Below are positions 34,280-43,450 of a stretch of 64,000 bases of DNA, one piece after another. Position 1 is the stretch's first letter. Every line of letters begins with the position of its first letter. The stretch spans positions 62,001 through 126,000 of the forward strand of contig CAWBDV010000004.1 of NCBI GenBank assembly GCA_963787675.1. Direction: 5' to 3'. The position numbers and the translations under genes were made by a program. The notes under the pieces were generated by a model. The model saw nothing but the letters and a program-made list of their open reading frames with translations, ran no database searches and was not told the origin of the DNA. Source of the DNA: JAJPKK01 sp963787675. GTDB taxonomy: Bacteria > Pseudomonadota > Alphaproteobacteria > Rhizobiales > Xanthobacteraceae.

Positions 34280-35671
34280 ATGACAGCGCGCGGCCTCCTC
34301 ATTGCGGCGCCCCGGTCCGGGTCGGGCAAGACCACTGTGACGCTTGGCCTTCTCGCGGCGTTGAAGCGACGTGGCGTTGCGGTTGCCGCCGCGAAAGTGG
34401 GTCCTGACTATATCGACGCGGCGTTCCATGCGGCAGCGACCGGCGGGACTTGCGTCAATCTCGATAGCTGGGCGATGCCGCCTGCGCTTTTGGATGCGCT
34501 CGCCGCCGAAGCGTCGCAACCTTCCGGCACTGCCGGCGATGAACCTTTATTCGTCATCGAAGGTGTCATGGGCCTCTTCGATGGCGTCGCCGCTCCGCCG
34601 GGCCGCTGCGGCACGACGGCTGATCTCGCGGCGCGCTTCCGCCTGCCGGTGCTGCTGGTGATCGATGTCGCCGGCCAATCGCAGACCGCAGCCGCCGTGG
34701 TGCGCGGGCTTGCCACGCATGATCCCGCGGTGCGCATCGCGGGCGTGGTGCTCAATCGCGTCGGCAGCGAACGCCATCGGGCTTTGGTTTCGGACGCGAT
34801 TGCGGCGATCGGCATTCCGGTGTTCGGGGCGATCCCGCGCGATGCGACGCTCACGCTGCCGGAACGGCATCTCGGTCTTGTCCAAGCGGGCGAGCACGGC
34901 GATCTCGCAGAGCGGCTTGAGACGCTCGCAGCGACCGCGGAACGTTATCTCGATCTCGATGCGATCATGGCTGCGGCCGCGCCGTTAGCAATCGCGGCGC
35001 CATCCGCCGCCGCGGCGCTGCCCTCCCCCGGACAACGCATTGCGCTCGCAGCCGATGCGGCCTTCAGCTTCATCTATCCCCATGTGCTCGCCGGCTGGCG
35101 GCGCGCCGGCGCCGAGATCGTGAAATTCTCGCCGCTCGCCGACGAAGCGCCGCCTGCGGATTGCGATGCCTGCTGGCTGCCCGGCGGCTATCCCGAGCTT
35201 CATGCCGGCCCGCTCGCCGCCGCGCAGCGCTTCCGGCAAGGCTTGCGCGATTTTGCAGAGACGCGTCCGGTGCATGGCGAGTGCGGCGGCTACATGGTGC
35301 TTGGCGAGGGTCTCGAAGATGCGACCGGCGCGCGGCACCAAATGGCCGGCCTCCTCGGCCACGCGACGAGCTTCGCGCAGCGCAAGCTCCATCTCGGTTA
35401 TCGCAACGCGCAGCTTTGCAGCGATGGCCCGCTTGGGCCCGCTGGAACTGTGCTGCGCGGCCACGAATTTCACTATGCGGCGCTGATCGCGCCGGGGCGC
35501 GACGCAAGCCTTGCCGAGCTTGCGGATGCGCAGAACAATCCGCTCGGCCCCGCCGGCGGCCGCCGCGGCCATGTCAGTGGCACATTCTTTCACGCCATCG
35601 CCGTCGACACAGAACGATCCTGCTCCCCTCCCCCTTGTGGGGAGGGGTTGGGGGTGGGGGTCGGCGAATGA
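34280..35671 (+). CDS. cobB: cobyrinate a,c-diamide synthase
   Basis: 463 aa. The P-loop is APRSGSGKTT (10-19) with KVGPDYIDAAFH after it. The C-terminal glutamine amidotransferase domain has HGECGGYMVLGEGL, with the nucleophile Cys near 335, and GHEFHYAAL. It amidates the a and c side chains before cobalt insertion. The last 15 or so residues (SPPPCGEGLGVGVGE) and the stop codon come from a palindromic repeat that begins just after TFFHAIAVD, the expected family end. Confidence 0.95.
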   Translation: MTARGLLIAAPRSGSGKTTVTLGLLAALKRRGVAVAAAKVGPDYIDAAFHAAATGGTCVNLDSWAMPPALLDALAAEASQPSGTAGDEPLFVIEGVMGLFDGVAAPPGRCGTTADLAARFRLPVLLVIDVAGQSQTAAAVVRGLATHDPAVRIAGVVLNRVGSERHRALVSDAIAAIGIPVFGAIPRDATLTLPERHLGLVQAGEHGDLAERLETLAATAERYLDLDAIMAAAAPLAIAAPSAAAALPSPGQRIALAADAAFSFIYPHVLAGWRRAGAEIVKFSPLADEAPPADCDACWLPGGYPELHAGPLAAAQRFRQGLRDFAETRPVHGECGGYMVLGEGLEDATGARHQMAGLLGHATSFAQRKLHLGYRNAQLCSDGPLGPAGTVLRGHEFHYAALIAPGRDASLAELADAQNNPLGPAGGRRGHVSGTFFHAIAVDTERSCSPPPCGEGLGVGVGE

Positions 35672-35777
35672 GGCACCGCTGTGCTATCTCCTCCCGACCC
35701 CCCCACCCCGACCTCCCCCACAAGGGGGGAGGGAGGACAAGACGCAGCGTCAACCTCCCCCCTCCAGGGGGAGGTGA
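35623..35777. repeat. palindromic repeat at the end of cobB, family A plus a short A' arm
   Basis: CTCCCCTCCCCCTTGTGGGG and GGGGTTGGGGGTGGGG are mirrored by CCCCCCCACCCCGACCTCCC and CACAAGGGGGGAGGGAGG. A short arm CCTCCCCCCTCCAGGGGGAG lies at 35754-35773, next to the cobT stop. Confidence 0.9.
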
Positions 35778-35781
35778 TCGG

Positions 35782-36798
35782 CTACAATTTCCCCGCAACG
35801 CCGGCGTCGGCGAATGTCGCCATGCCGGTGTGGCAGGCGAGAGCTGCCCGCAGCACTTGGGCCGCGATGGCGGCGCCCGAGGCTTCGCCGAGCCGCATGT
35901 TGAGAGCGAGCAGCGGCTTCATGCCGAGTTCATCAAGCAGCGCACGGTGGCCGGCTTCCGCCGACACATGGCCGGCAACGGTGTGCGCGAGACCATCGGG
36001 CTTGAGCTTGGCGAGCGGCGCGACCGCCGCCGTGCAGACGAAGCCATCGATTACGACGGGGATGCGCTGCCGTCGGGCCGCGAGTGCGGCGCCCAAGATC
36101 GCGGCAAGTTCGCGCCCGCCAAGCGCTGCAGCAATACGCAGCGGATCGCCGGCGAGGTCCGCATGACGGGCGAGACCCGCATCGATGGCAACGCGCTTGC
36201 GGGCAAGGCCGTCATCATCGACGCCGGTGCCCCGCCCGGCCCAGCGCGCGCCGCCACCGCCGAACAGCGCCGCCGCGATTGCGGCCGCTGCCGTCGTATT
36301 GCCGATGCCCATTTCGCCGAGGCAGACGAGATCGGTCCCTGGCGCGACGGCGACGTAACCGCTCGCGACCGCCGAGAGGAACGCAGCCTCGTCCATCGCC
36401 GGCGCCGTCGTGAAATCAACGGTCGGCTCGTCGAGCGCGAGCGGAATGACGCGCAGGCTCGCGCCCGCAACTCGGCTGAGCTGATTGATCGCGGCACCGC
36501 CGGCGGCGAAATTCGCCACCATCTGCTCGGTCACCGCGGCCGGAAACGCCGACACGCCCTGCGCGGTCACGCCATGATTGCCGGCGAACACCAGAACCTC
36601 GACGGTTTCGAGCCGTGGCGGATTGCGGCCTTGCCAGCCCGCGAGCCAGAACACCAGCTCCTCGAGCCGGCCGAGGCTTCGCGGCGGCTTGGTGAGCTGG
36701 GCGTCACGGTTGGTTGCCGCTGTCGCCGCGTTCTCGTCGGCGTTGGGCAGATCGATGCAAGCCGATTGCAAATCGGCGAAGGAGGAAAAGCTGGTCAT
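35782..36798 (-). CDS. cobT: nicotinate-nucleotide:dimethylbenzimidazole phosphoribosyltransferase
   Basis: 338 aa from ATG 36798 (MTSFSSFADLQSACIDLP); an upstream in-frame extension is Cys/Arg-rich and unlikely. It makes alpha-ribazole phosphate from NaMN and DMB (CobU in P. denitrificans naming). Motifs are TKPPRSLGRLEELV, VFAGNHGVTAQGVSAFP, GEMGIGNTTAAAAI and the C-terminal LNMRLGEASGA with the catalytic glutamate. It is inverted between cobB and cobS, divergent from cobS by 80 bp. Confidence 0.96.
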   Translation of the reverse strand: MTSFSSFADLQSACIDLPNADENAATAATNRDAQLTKPPRSLGRLEELVFWLAGWQGRNPPRLETVEVLVFAGNHGVTAQGVSAFPAAVTEQMVANFAAGGAAINQLSRVAGASLRVIPLALDEPTVDFTTAPAMDEAAFLSAVASGYVAVAPGTDLVCLGEMGIGNTTAAAAIAAALFGGGGARWAGRGTGVDDDGLARKRVAIDAGLARHADLAGDPLRIAAALGGRELAAILGAALAARRQRIPVVIDGFVCTAAVAPLAKLKPDGLAHTVAGHVSAEAGHRALLDELGMKPLLALNMRLGEASGAAIAAQVLRAALACHTGMATFADAGVAGKL

Positions 36799-36878
36799 GG
36801 ATGTCCGCGGTGGCCGGCAAGAGCACTGTCTAGCAAATTCCGAGGGCTTGAGCCTACCAGCATCGCGCGGAACTGCCG

Positions 36879-37697
36879 ATGACAGCGCATGGCACGGGAG
36901 GGCATGGCAGCGGGCCGGACCTGTGGCTCGCAATGGGGTTGCATCTTATCGCCGACCTCAAGATCGGCATCATGTTCTCGACGCGATTGCCGCTTGGATA
37001 TACGGCACCGCTGACGAGCGGTGATCTCGCCCGCGCCAGTTGGACATTCCCGATTGCGGGCATGCTCGTCGGGGCCGGCGCTGCGTTCGTTTATTGGGCA
37101 TCGTACATCGTCGGGCTGCCGAGCGGACCGTGCGCGGCGCTTGCGCTCGCCGCGGCGATGATCCTGACCGGCTGCCTCCACGAGGACGGACTCGCCGACA
37201 CCGCCGACGGATTTGGCGGCGGGGCCGACTGTGCGAAGAAGCTCGACATCATGCGCGACAGCCGGCTCGGCACCTACGGCGCCTGCGCGCTCGCGCTGTC
37301 GCTGCTGCTGCGGTGGAGCGTGCTCGCCGCCATCGGACGCCCGGCGGCCGTTGCGTTTGCCCTCATCGCGGCCCACGCGGCGGCGCGCGCGGCGATGCCG
37401 GCGTTCATGCATTTCGTGCCGTCGGCACGCCCGGATGGGCTCTCCGCCGGCGCCGGCCGACCGCCATCGCAGGCCGCGATTACCGCCGCCGTGCTGGGCG
37501 CGGTCGCGCTTGTTCTCGCCCTTGGTCCGGCGGCGGGCATCGTCGCGCTTGTGCTGATCGCTGTCGCGAGTGGCCTGATGGCACTGTTGGCGTTGCGCCA
37601 GATCGGCGGCCAGACCGGTGACGTGCTCGGCGCGCTCGAACAGGTGACCGAAGTCGTCGTCCTGCTGACCGCCGCCGCGCTGCCGAGGGCGCTTTGA
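36879..37697 (+). CDS. cobS: adenosylcobinamide-GDP ribazoletransferase
   Basis: 272-aa integral membrane protein (CobV in P. denitrificans). It joins alpha-ribazole to adenosylcobinamide-GDP. The conserved acidic motif LHEDGLADTADGFGGG is at about 105-120, followed by KLDIMRDSRLGTYG. Several hydrophobic helices run to the C-terminus. BluB follows after 43 bp on the same strand, so lower-ligand synthesis and attachment are linked. Confidence 0.95.
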   Translation: MTAHGTGGHGSGPDLWLAMGLHLIADLKIGIMFSTRLPLGYTAPLTSGDLARASWTFPIAGMLVGAGAAFVYWASYIVGLPSGPCAALALAAAMILTGCLHEDGLADTADGFGGGADCAKKLDIMRDSRLGTYGACALALSLLLRWSVLAAIGRPAAVAFALIAAHAAARAAMPAFMHFVPSARPDGLSAGAGRPPSQAAITAAVLGAVALVLALGPAAGIVALVLIAVASGLMALLALRQIGGQTGDVLGALEQVTEVVVLLTAAALPRAL

Positions 37698-37740
37698 TGT
37701 CAGCGCTGCGATCATCGACCCGCGACGACTGTCGTCTGCC

Positions 37741-38379
37741 ATGACCGCACCTCCCTTCGATGACGCTTTTCGCGATCGCCTGCGCGAACTCTTCGCCTGG
37801 CGCCGCGACGTGCGGCGGTTTCGCATCGATCCGCTGCCGGCCGGCACGCTGGAACGACTTTTCAACGTTGCGCGGCTTGCGCCGTCGGTGGGGTTAAGTC
37901 AGCCGTGGCGTTTCGTGATCGTCGATGATCCTGCCCGGCGTGACGCGGTGCGCGCGGAGTTCAAAGCCCGCAATGCCGACGCCCTCAATTCCTATGCGGG
38001 CGAACGCGCCGCCAAATATGCGACGCTGAAGTTGGCCGGTCTCGAAGAGGCACCGTGCCAGTTCGGCGTGTTTGCTGATCGCTCAACCACCGTCGGGCAC
38101 GGCCTCGGACGCCGCACCATGCCGGAGATGGCCGAATATTCGGTCGTGACGGCGATTGCGATGATGTGGCTTGCGGCGCGCGCCGAGGGGATCGGGATGG
38201 GCTGGGTCTCGATCCTCGACCCCGAGCGGATGAGCGGACTGCTGGACGTGCCCGACGCATGGCGGTTCATCGGCTACTTCTGTCTCGGCTATCCGCAGAC
38301 GGAGAGCACGGAGCCCGAACTCGAACGCGCCGGCTGGGAAGAGCGGCGCGACTGCGAGGATTGGATCTTGCGACGCTGA
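37741..38379 (+). CDS. bluB: 5,6-dimethylbenzimidazole synthase
   Basis: 212 aa. BluB breaks down FMNH2 with O2 to give the lower ligand DMB. The nitroreductase-like fold shows FAWRRDVRRFRIDPLP, LFNVARLAPSVGLSQPWRF, RTMPEMAEYSVVTAIAMMWL and GMGWVSILDPERM. Its presence shows this organism makes true cobalamin and uses O2. It ends the cob cluster. Confidence 0.95.
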   Translation: MTAPPFDDAFRDRLRELFAWRRDVRRFRIDPLPAGTLERLFNVARLAPSVGLSQPWRFVIVDDPARRDAVRAEFKARNADALNSYAGERAAKYATLKLAGLEEAPCQFGVFADRSTTVGHGLGRRTMPEMAEYSVVTAIAMMWLAARAEGIGMGWVSILDPERMSGLLDVPDAWRFIGYFCLGYPQTESTEPELERAGWEERRDCEDWILRR

Positions 38380-39008
38380 TGCGCGTGCGAATTCGGCCAG
38401 TTCGCATCGTGCACAGTCGGCAGAAAATGCCGTCCGCGGGCAAGATTTACATATCGAAATATCCCCGCAGCGATTCCTTAACCAACCAACCTCCTGGAAT
38501 TGCTCGACAGGGCCTGTGGCACATCGCCTGCATCATCCGCGACATGCGCCGGCGCGTTCGGCGGCAAGCAAGTGCAAGGTTTTCGCGTATGAGATGGTTT
38601 CGCTCGCGTCGGTTTTTTAATGAGGAATGGCCGCACACCGCCGTGTGGCACGGCCTTTTGCTCGCCTATTATTGTGTCGGCCTGGCACCGACTGTTTTCG
38701 ATCTGCTGGTCGGCTGAAGCCGCGCTCCAACCCACGCGCGGCGACAACGTTTCCAAGAACACGGGGCATCCCCGTTGTGCCGGGTATAGTCTGAGCGCCC
38801 GGCTCGAATGGCCTCGGCCGGCACGAACATCCACATCGTGCCGCCGAGGCCGTTCAAATTTGCTCAATCAGATTCGATAGCAGATACGTCAGCGCCCGCC
38901 CGAAGCCTGCGCTCGCCCGGCCACTGCCAGGGTTTGCAGCGCGCACGGCACTCTTGCTGACGTTCAATCGCGTATAGTTTAGAGCGATTGAACATTCATT
39001 TTTGCGAA
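38380..39008. other. 629-bp stretch without a convincing gene
   Basis: A frame ending at 38717 could encode a 43-aa protein from ATG 38588 with one hydrophobic stretch (WHGLLLAYYCVGLAPTVFDL), but there is no good ribosome binding site or family match. No repeat of the families above is present. Confidence 0.4.
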
Positions 39009-39374
39009 ATGGAATTTCTCATGCTTCAGGATTTGACCCGCGTACATTGGATCGCGATTGCGTGTGCGGCGTTGTGGTTCGCCGGATCCGCCTCTTATTT
39101 TGCCCGCGAGCACGCAAATAGCGCGAGGCGCCAGACTCGGATGTGCCGGCGCATGCAAGCAGAGGCGCGCGCCAATCCGGTCTGCGCGCAGAGCGGTGAG
39201 CTGCCGACGAACCTGTTGTGCGTCTACAAGGACCTCGATTGCGAGCACCTGTCGCGCGACAACGCGGCGCTCGCGGTGAAGATCGTCAAGTTTTCGCTGA
39301 CGCCGATCCTGCTCGTGTGGATTTGCTGGTACGTCGTGACGTTCTTCACCGTCCGCCGCCGCAGCACGCCATGA
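39009..39374 (+). CDS. small two-helix membrane protein, unknown
   Basis: 121 aa from ATG 39009; ATG 39021 is possible. A hydrophobic helix at about 14-32 (WIAIACAALWFAGSASYF) is followed by a Cys-containing region of about 55 residues (four or five cysteines) and a second helix near 95-115 (LTPILLVWICWYVVTFF). The middle part is probably periplasmic. I do not recognise the family. It stands alone between bluB and an amidohydrolase gene on the other strand. Confidence 0.5.
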   Translation: MEFLMLQDLTRVHWIAIACAALWFAGSASYFAREHANSARRQTRMCRRMQAEARANPVCAQSGELPTNLLCVYKDLDCEHLSRDNAALAVKIVKFSLTPILLVWICWYVVTFFTVRRRSTP

Positions 39375-39398
39375 GGCAGCGCCGTTGCGCTGGAGATC

Positions 39399-39420
39399 AC
39401 CCTCCCCTGGAGGGGGAGGT
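39399..39420. repeat. short palindrome, family A' arm
   Basis: CACCCTCCCCTGGAGGGGGA is a single arm of the element seen at 24743 and 46665. It sits just past the stop codon of the amidohydrolase gene, between convergent genes, and may act as a terminator. Confidence 0.75.
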
Positions 39421-39429
39421 ACATCCCCG

Positions 39430-40752
39430 CTACGGCGTGCGCGGGAGGTCGTTGCGCACCACGCGGCCGCCCTTCATGACGAATTTCACGCGCTCCATTT
39501 CGGCAACATCGTTGAGCGGATTTCCCGCGACCGCGATGATGTCGGCGAACTTGCCCTTCTCGATGCTGCCGATCTCGTTTTCCCAGTGGTAGTTGAGCAT
39601 CGCGGCGGCCGGCAGGTAGGCGGTCTGCAGCGACTGCAGCGGAGTCATGCCCCATTTCACGAAATAGCCGAACTGGTTCGCCTGCTTGCCATGCGGGATC
39701 GCAGGCGATGTTGCGCCGCTGCCGAAGACGATGGGAATGCCGGCGGCTAGCGCCCGCTTGAACGCGCCTTCAAGGAGCTTCAAGCGTGAATTGCGGCCGC
39801 CGGTATCGCGCAGATCGGGCGCTTCGAGCGCGATGAGATCGTCGACCGTCGGCACATAGGGCAGCTTCTTCTCCAGCAGAATCTTGACGCCTTTCTCGTC
39901 AAGTTCGAGCAGGTGATTGTTGGCGTCGACGCCGGCGTTGATGCAGCTGTCCATGCCCTCGCCACCGTAGGCGTGGCAGGCGACCTTGAGCCCAAGCCGA
40001 TGAGACTCGTCGACGATCGCCTGCACTTCCTCGTAGGTGAGCGAGGGGCTGTTTACCAAGGTCGCATCCGGCTTCCACATGTGCATGGTGCCGGCGAAAT
40101 CCTGCGTCGTGTAAATCTTGATGTAGTCGACGCCGTGCAGCTTGTTTTCGCGCACCGCGGCGCGCGCGAGCCACGGCGAATTGACGTTCTTGTTCTCGGT
40201 AAAGCCTTCGTAGAAACGCACCGATTGGGTGTCCGGATAATAGTTCGTGGCGCGCTGATTGATCGATTGGCCGACCACCTGCATGCGCGGCCCCTGGATG
40301 TAGCCGGCATTAATTGCGTCGCGAAGGTCGACGGTGTTGAAGCCGCCGCGCGAATCCATGTCGAGCACCGTCGTGAAGCCGGCATCGAGGTCGATCTGGG
40401 CGTTGGCGACGGCGATCAATGTGCGCTGCGCGAGCGTCGTCCCGCCGGTGTTGACGTGAACATGGGCGTCGATCATGCCCGGCAGCACGGTCGCGCTCCC
40501 GAGATCGATGACAGTCGCACCGGCCGGAATCTGCACCGACCCACCGACATCCGTGATCTTGTCGCCGCGGATCAGCACCACCTGATTGTTTAGCATCGTG
40601 CCCGCGCGCGAGTCGAAAAGCCGCGCCGCGCGAATCGCGACCACCTGGTCCGATGGCGCGAGGTACTTGCGCTCCTGGGCTGCGAGCGGCGTGCTCGCGA
40701 GCACCGCAGCAGTTGCGGCGACGACAACCAACCTTCGATCTCGTTTGCGCAT
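39430..40752 (-). CDS. exported amidohydrolase (imidazolonepropionase/Xaa-Pro dipeptidase-like)
   Basis: 440 aa from ATG 40752 with a signal peptide (about 1-26, ending PLAAQ); an in-frame start ten codons earlier is less likely. Metal-site motifs are MIDAHVHV, the lysine of DYIKIYTT, ACHAYGGEG and NNHLLELDEKG. At the eighth strand, where a catalytic Asp is usual (FGTD or FGSD), it reads FGSGATSPAIPHG. The enzyme may be inactive or use another residue. It probably acts in the periplasm on a peptide-like or cyclic amide. It is 28 bp upstream of nothing on its strand and 3' to the ModA-like gene. Confidence 0.82.
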   Translation of the reverse strand: MRKRDRRLVVVAATAAVLASTPLAAQERKYLAPSDQVVAIRAARLFDSRAGTMLNNQVVLIRGDKITDVGGSVQIPAGATVIDLGSATVLPGMIDAHVHVNTGGTTLAQRTLIAVANAQIDLDAGFTTVLDMDSRGGFNTVDLRDAINAGYIQGPRMQVVGQSINQRATNYYPDTQSVRFYEGFTENKNVNSPWLARAAVRENKLHGVDYIKIYTTQDFAGTMHMWKPDATLVNSPSLTYEEVQAIVDESHRLGLKVACHAYGGEGMDSCINAGVDANNHLLELDEKGVKILLEKKLPYVPTVDDLIALEAPDLRDTGGRNSRLKLLEGAFKRALAAGIPIVFGSGATSPAIPHGKQANQFGYFVKWGMTPLQSLQTAYLPAAAMLNYHWENEIGSIEKGKFADIIAVAGNPLNDVAEMERVKFVMKGGRVVRNDLPRTP

Positions 40753-40778
40753 GACCTCCTCCCTATCCCGACCTGTTG

Positions 40779-41564
40779 TCATTTCGGCGGCTCGAAGCCG
40801 TTGGCGCGCCAGCGCGCGGCCATGGCCGGCGACGCGAGGGCCGTGATGAAGGCGCGCGCGGCAGCCGGGTCCGCGCTGTTCGCCGGGATCGCGGCCGCGT
40901 ACTGCGAATAATCCTGCATCGACTCCGGCAGCGCGCCCGCGAGCTTGATGCCTTTCACGGCCATGCCCTCGCTCATGAACACGATCGCCATGTTGGCGCG
41001 GCCCTCGGCGACTTCGATTGCCGCTTCGCGTCCGCCGCGGGTGAGCACCGCCTTCTGTTTGATGGCGTCACCAATGCCTAGGCGATCGGCGAGCCCGGCA
41101 AAGAAAATCCCCGAGGTGCCGCCCTCGGCCGGATTGGTATAGGCAACAGAATGCGCGGCGATCAGCGCGTTCTTGAATGCATCGGGCGTCGAGACATCGG
41201 GCGCGGGCCCGCCCTCGCGCACCGCGACGCCGATGCCGACGCGGCCGAGATCGGTGCGGCTCCCCGCGACAAGTTTACCCGTCTTCTCGAGCTCTCCCAT
41301 CAGCGGCGCGGATACGATGACAAGGTCCGCGGGCTGGCCTGACGCGATGATGTTGCGCAGCTGTCCGGTCGTGCCGATGGTGAAGTTGAATTTCTGGCCG
41401 GTCTTTTGGGAATAGTCGTCGATGATCTGCGCGATCAGTCCGCGCACCGCGCCGGCGGAGATCACCTTCAAGTCGGCTGCCTGCGCGGGTGTTGCGACGA
41501 GAGCCGTGACTGCGGCAAGGGAGAGCGCAAGGCGAGCAAGCAAGGTCGCAAGGCTGCGGATCAT
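40779..41564 (-). CDS. ModA-like periplasmic substrate-binding protein
   Basis: 261 aa from ATG 41564, with signal peptide ending TPAQA near residue 29. The type 2 periplasmic fold of molybdate-type binding proteins shows LKVISAGAVRGLIAQI, DLVIVSAPLMGELEK, YTNPAEGGTSGIFFAGLADRLG and the C-terminal FITALASPAMAARWRANGF. No permease or ATPase follows. It is followed 26 bp later by the amidohydrolase on the same strand, so the pair may be an operon. Molybdate itself is not assured as ligand. Confidence 0.85.
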   Translation of the reverse strand: MIRSLATLLARLALSLAAVTALVATPAQAADLKVISAGAVRGLIAQIIDDYSQKTGQKFNFTIGTTGQLRNIIASGQPADLVIVSAPLMGELEKTGKLVAGSRTDLGRVGIGVAVREGGPAPDVSTPDAFKNALIAAHSVAYTNPAEGGTSGIFFAGLADRLGIGDAIKQKAVLTRGGREAAIEVAEGRANMAIVFMSEGMAVKGIKLAGALPESMQDYSQYAAAIPANSADPAAARAFITALASPAMAARWRANGFEPPK

Positions 41565-41783
41565 GTTTCCCCCGGTCCGGCCGCGGTTGAAGTAGAGGCT
41601 CGTTGACAGTGAGCCATTATGAGCGATGCGGCGCGGGGGCAGTATAGCCCGCTGGCAGCGGCTTTCCACCGGTGCCGGAAGCGAGCGCTGGGCGGACCGA
41701 TTGACCGACTTGCCGCAACCGGGCAACATCCGCGCGCCCAAGCCAAATTCAACGTTGCTTCAACTCGCTTTGGGGAGGAAATC

Positions 41784-42617
41784 ATGCAGCGAACTCTGTC
41801 CCTGCTGGCCATCGGCGTTTGCGCAAACGCTTTGGTGAGCCTGTCTGCTTTCGCGCAAGCTACGCCCGAAGTCACTCTGACGCGGCTCGATTGCGGCACG
41901 CCTGCTGCGCCGACCGATGTCGGTCTTCGCTTTACCGACACCTACGCCTACAGCGGCGCCCACGCTCTCAAGATTCAGCTCGTTTACAGCTGCTACCTCG
42001 TCAGGCACGGCGAGGACTTCATGGTGTGGGATACCGGTCACTCGATGAGTGCCGGCGCCGTCGCGCCGAAGGTGAGCCTTGTCGATCTGCTGGCGAAGCT
42101 CGAACTCAAGCCCGACCAGATCAAATACGTCGGCATCAGCCATTATCACGGCGACCACATCGGCCAGGTGGCTTCTTTTCCGAAGTCGACGCTCTTGATC
42201 GGCAAGGGCGATTGGGAGGTGTTGAACGATCCCAAATTGAGCGCGGCCTCCAATCCCGCGAACTTTGCAAATTGGATTAGCGGCGGCGGCAAGGTCGAGG
42301 CCGTGCCGCTGGACAAGGACGTCTTCGGCGACGGCACCGTGGTAATGATCAACACGCCGGGGCATACGCCCGGCCATCACAGCCTGCTCGTCAAGCTGAA
42401 GGACAAAGGTTACGTGCTGCTCAGCGGCGACCTCGCGCACTTCCACGAGAACTACGCGAGCGACGGCGTGCCGTCCTTCAACACCGACCGCGCCGCGACG
42501 ATCGCATCGCTCGACCGCTTCAAGAAGATCGCCGCGAACCTCAAGGCGACCGTCATCATCCAGCATGACGAGCGCGACATCAGCAAACTACCGGCGTTCC
42601 CCGCCGCAGCGAAATAG
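41784..42617 (+). CDS. exported metallo-beta-lactamase-fold hydrolase (AHL lactonase-like)
   Basis: 277 aa from ATG 41784, with GGGGAGGAAA upstream and a signal peptide ending SAFAQ near 24. The zinc site is GISHYHGDHIGQV (HxHxDH), with later ligands in NTPGHTPGHHSL, LLSGDLAH and a C-terminal IIQHDE. This arrangement matches N-acyl homoserine lactonase-type members. Substrate assignment from sequence alone is weak. It is divergent from the ModA-like gene. Confidence 0.85.
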   Translation: MQRTLSLLAIGVCANALVSLSAFAQATPEVTLTRLDCGTPAAPTDVGLRFTDTYAYSGAHALKIQLVYSCYLVRHGEDFMVWDTGHSMSAGAVAPKVSLVDLLAKLELKPDQIKYVGISHYHGDHIGQVASFPKSTLLIGKGDWEVLNDPKLSAASNPANFANWISGGGKVEAVPLDKDVFGDGTVVMINTPGHTPGHHSLLVKLKDKGYVLLSGDLAHFHENYASDGVPSFNTDRAATIASLDRFKKIAANLKATVIIQHDERDISKLPAFPAAAK

Positions 42618-42700
42618 GTTCGATGCAGTTCAGAGTGCCGTCTGAACAAATGAATGCTGCCATTCCGAGACCAGCTGCTGGGCCGGCTCGGACTGGCGGC

Positions 42701-43450
42701 TCATTTTGTCCGGCGTCGCCGTGACCTTGCCTCGCTGTCGATCTGGGCTTGCGCCTTGACGCACCACAGGTCCCAGGTGCGCTTCCAGGTGCCGGCGGAG
42801 GCTTGGCGGCCGATCGTCGCGGCGACTTCGTTCTCATCGAGGTAGACGATCTTGCCGTTCGGCCCGGCGATCAACATCGCTTGCATCTGCAATTTCGCCG
42901 ACAGTTCGAGATAGACGCTGCGTACTACCGCCAGCATCAGACTTTCGCCGACGACGACCGCGCCATGCCCGCGCATCAGTGCGGCGGGCTTCGTCCCGAG
43001 CGTGCCGGCGAGCGAGGAGCCGAGATAGGGCGTCTTGACGATGAGGTCGCCGCTTTCCTGGAAGTCGCGAATTTCAAACGTGGGGACGCCTTCACCGATG
43101 AACGCGCCGGTGTTGAACAAGGGTCGCAGCGGCACCGTCGTGACGCCGAACGGAATCACCGACGGCGAATGGTTGTGCACCACCGCATTCACATCGGGCC
43201 TGCGCTTGAAGATTTCGCCGTGAATGTAGCGTTCGAGATAGAGCGCGGCGCCCGGGTCTATGATCGGATTGCTGTCGAGATCGAACTCGATGATGTCGTC
43301 AGCGGTCACAAGCTCCGGCGCCATCGCGCGGGCGAGGAGATAACGGTGCGGGTCGCGCGCGGTGCGCAGACTGACGTGGCCATACGCATCGACGACGCCA
43401 TGCGCCGCCAGAATCCGATACGCCAGCACCAGTTCGTCGCGCTCGCCCAT
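42701..43450 (-). CDS. class II aldolase/adducin family protein
   Basis: 249 aa from ATG 43450 with AGGGGG upstream. Zinc ligands lie in NAVVHNHSPSVIPFG and the later MRGHGAVVVGE. The N-terminal AAHGVVDAYGHVSLR is typical. Such enzymes do retro-aldol cleavage or decarboxylation of hydroxy acids. It is divergent from a TctC protein gene (112 bp gap), suggesting shared carboxylate use, which is inference. Confidence 0.9.
   Translation of the reverse strand: MGERDELVLAYRILAAHGVVDAYGHVSLRTARDPHRYLLARAMAPELVTADDIIEFDLDSNPIIDPGAALYLERYIHGEIFKRRPDVNAVVHNHSPSVIPFGVTTVPLRPLFNTGAFIGEGVPTFEIRDFQESGDLIVKTPYLGSSLAGTLGTKPAALMRGHGAVVVGESLMLAVVRSVYLELSAKLQMQAMLIAGPNGKIVYLDENEVAATIGRQASAGTWKRTWDLWCVKAQAQIDSEARSRRRRTK

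Noticed and set aside
38389..38717. Small frame with one hydrophobic segment
   Set aside because: No ribosome binding site and no recognised relatives; kept only as a remark in the intergenic entry.
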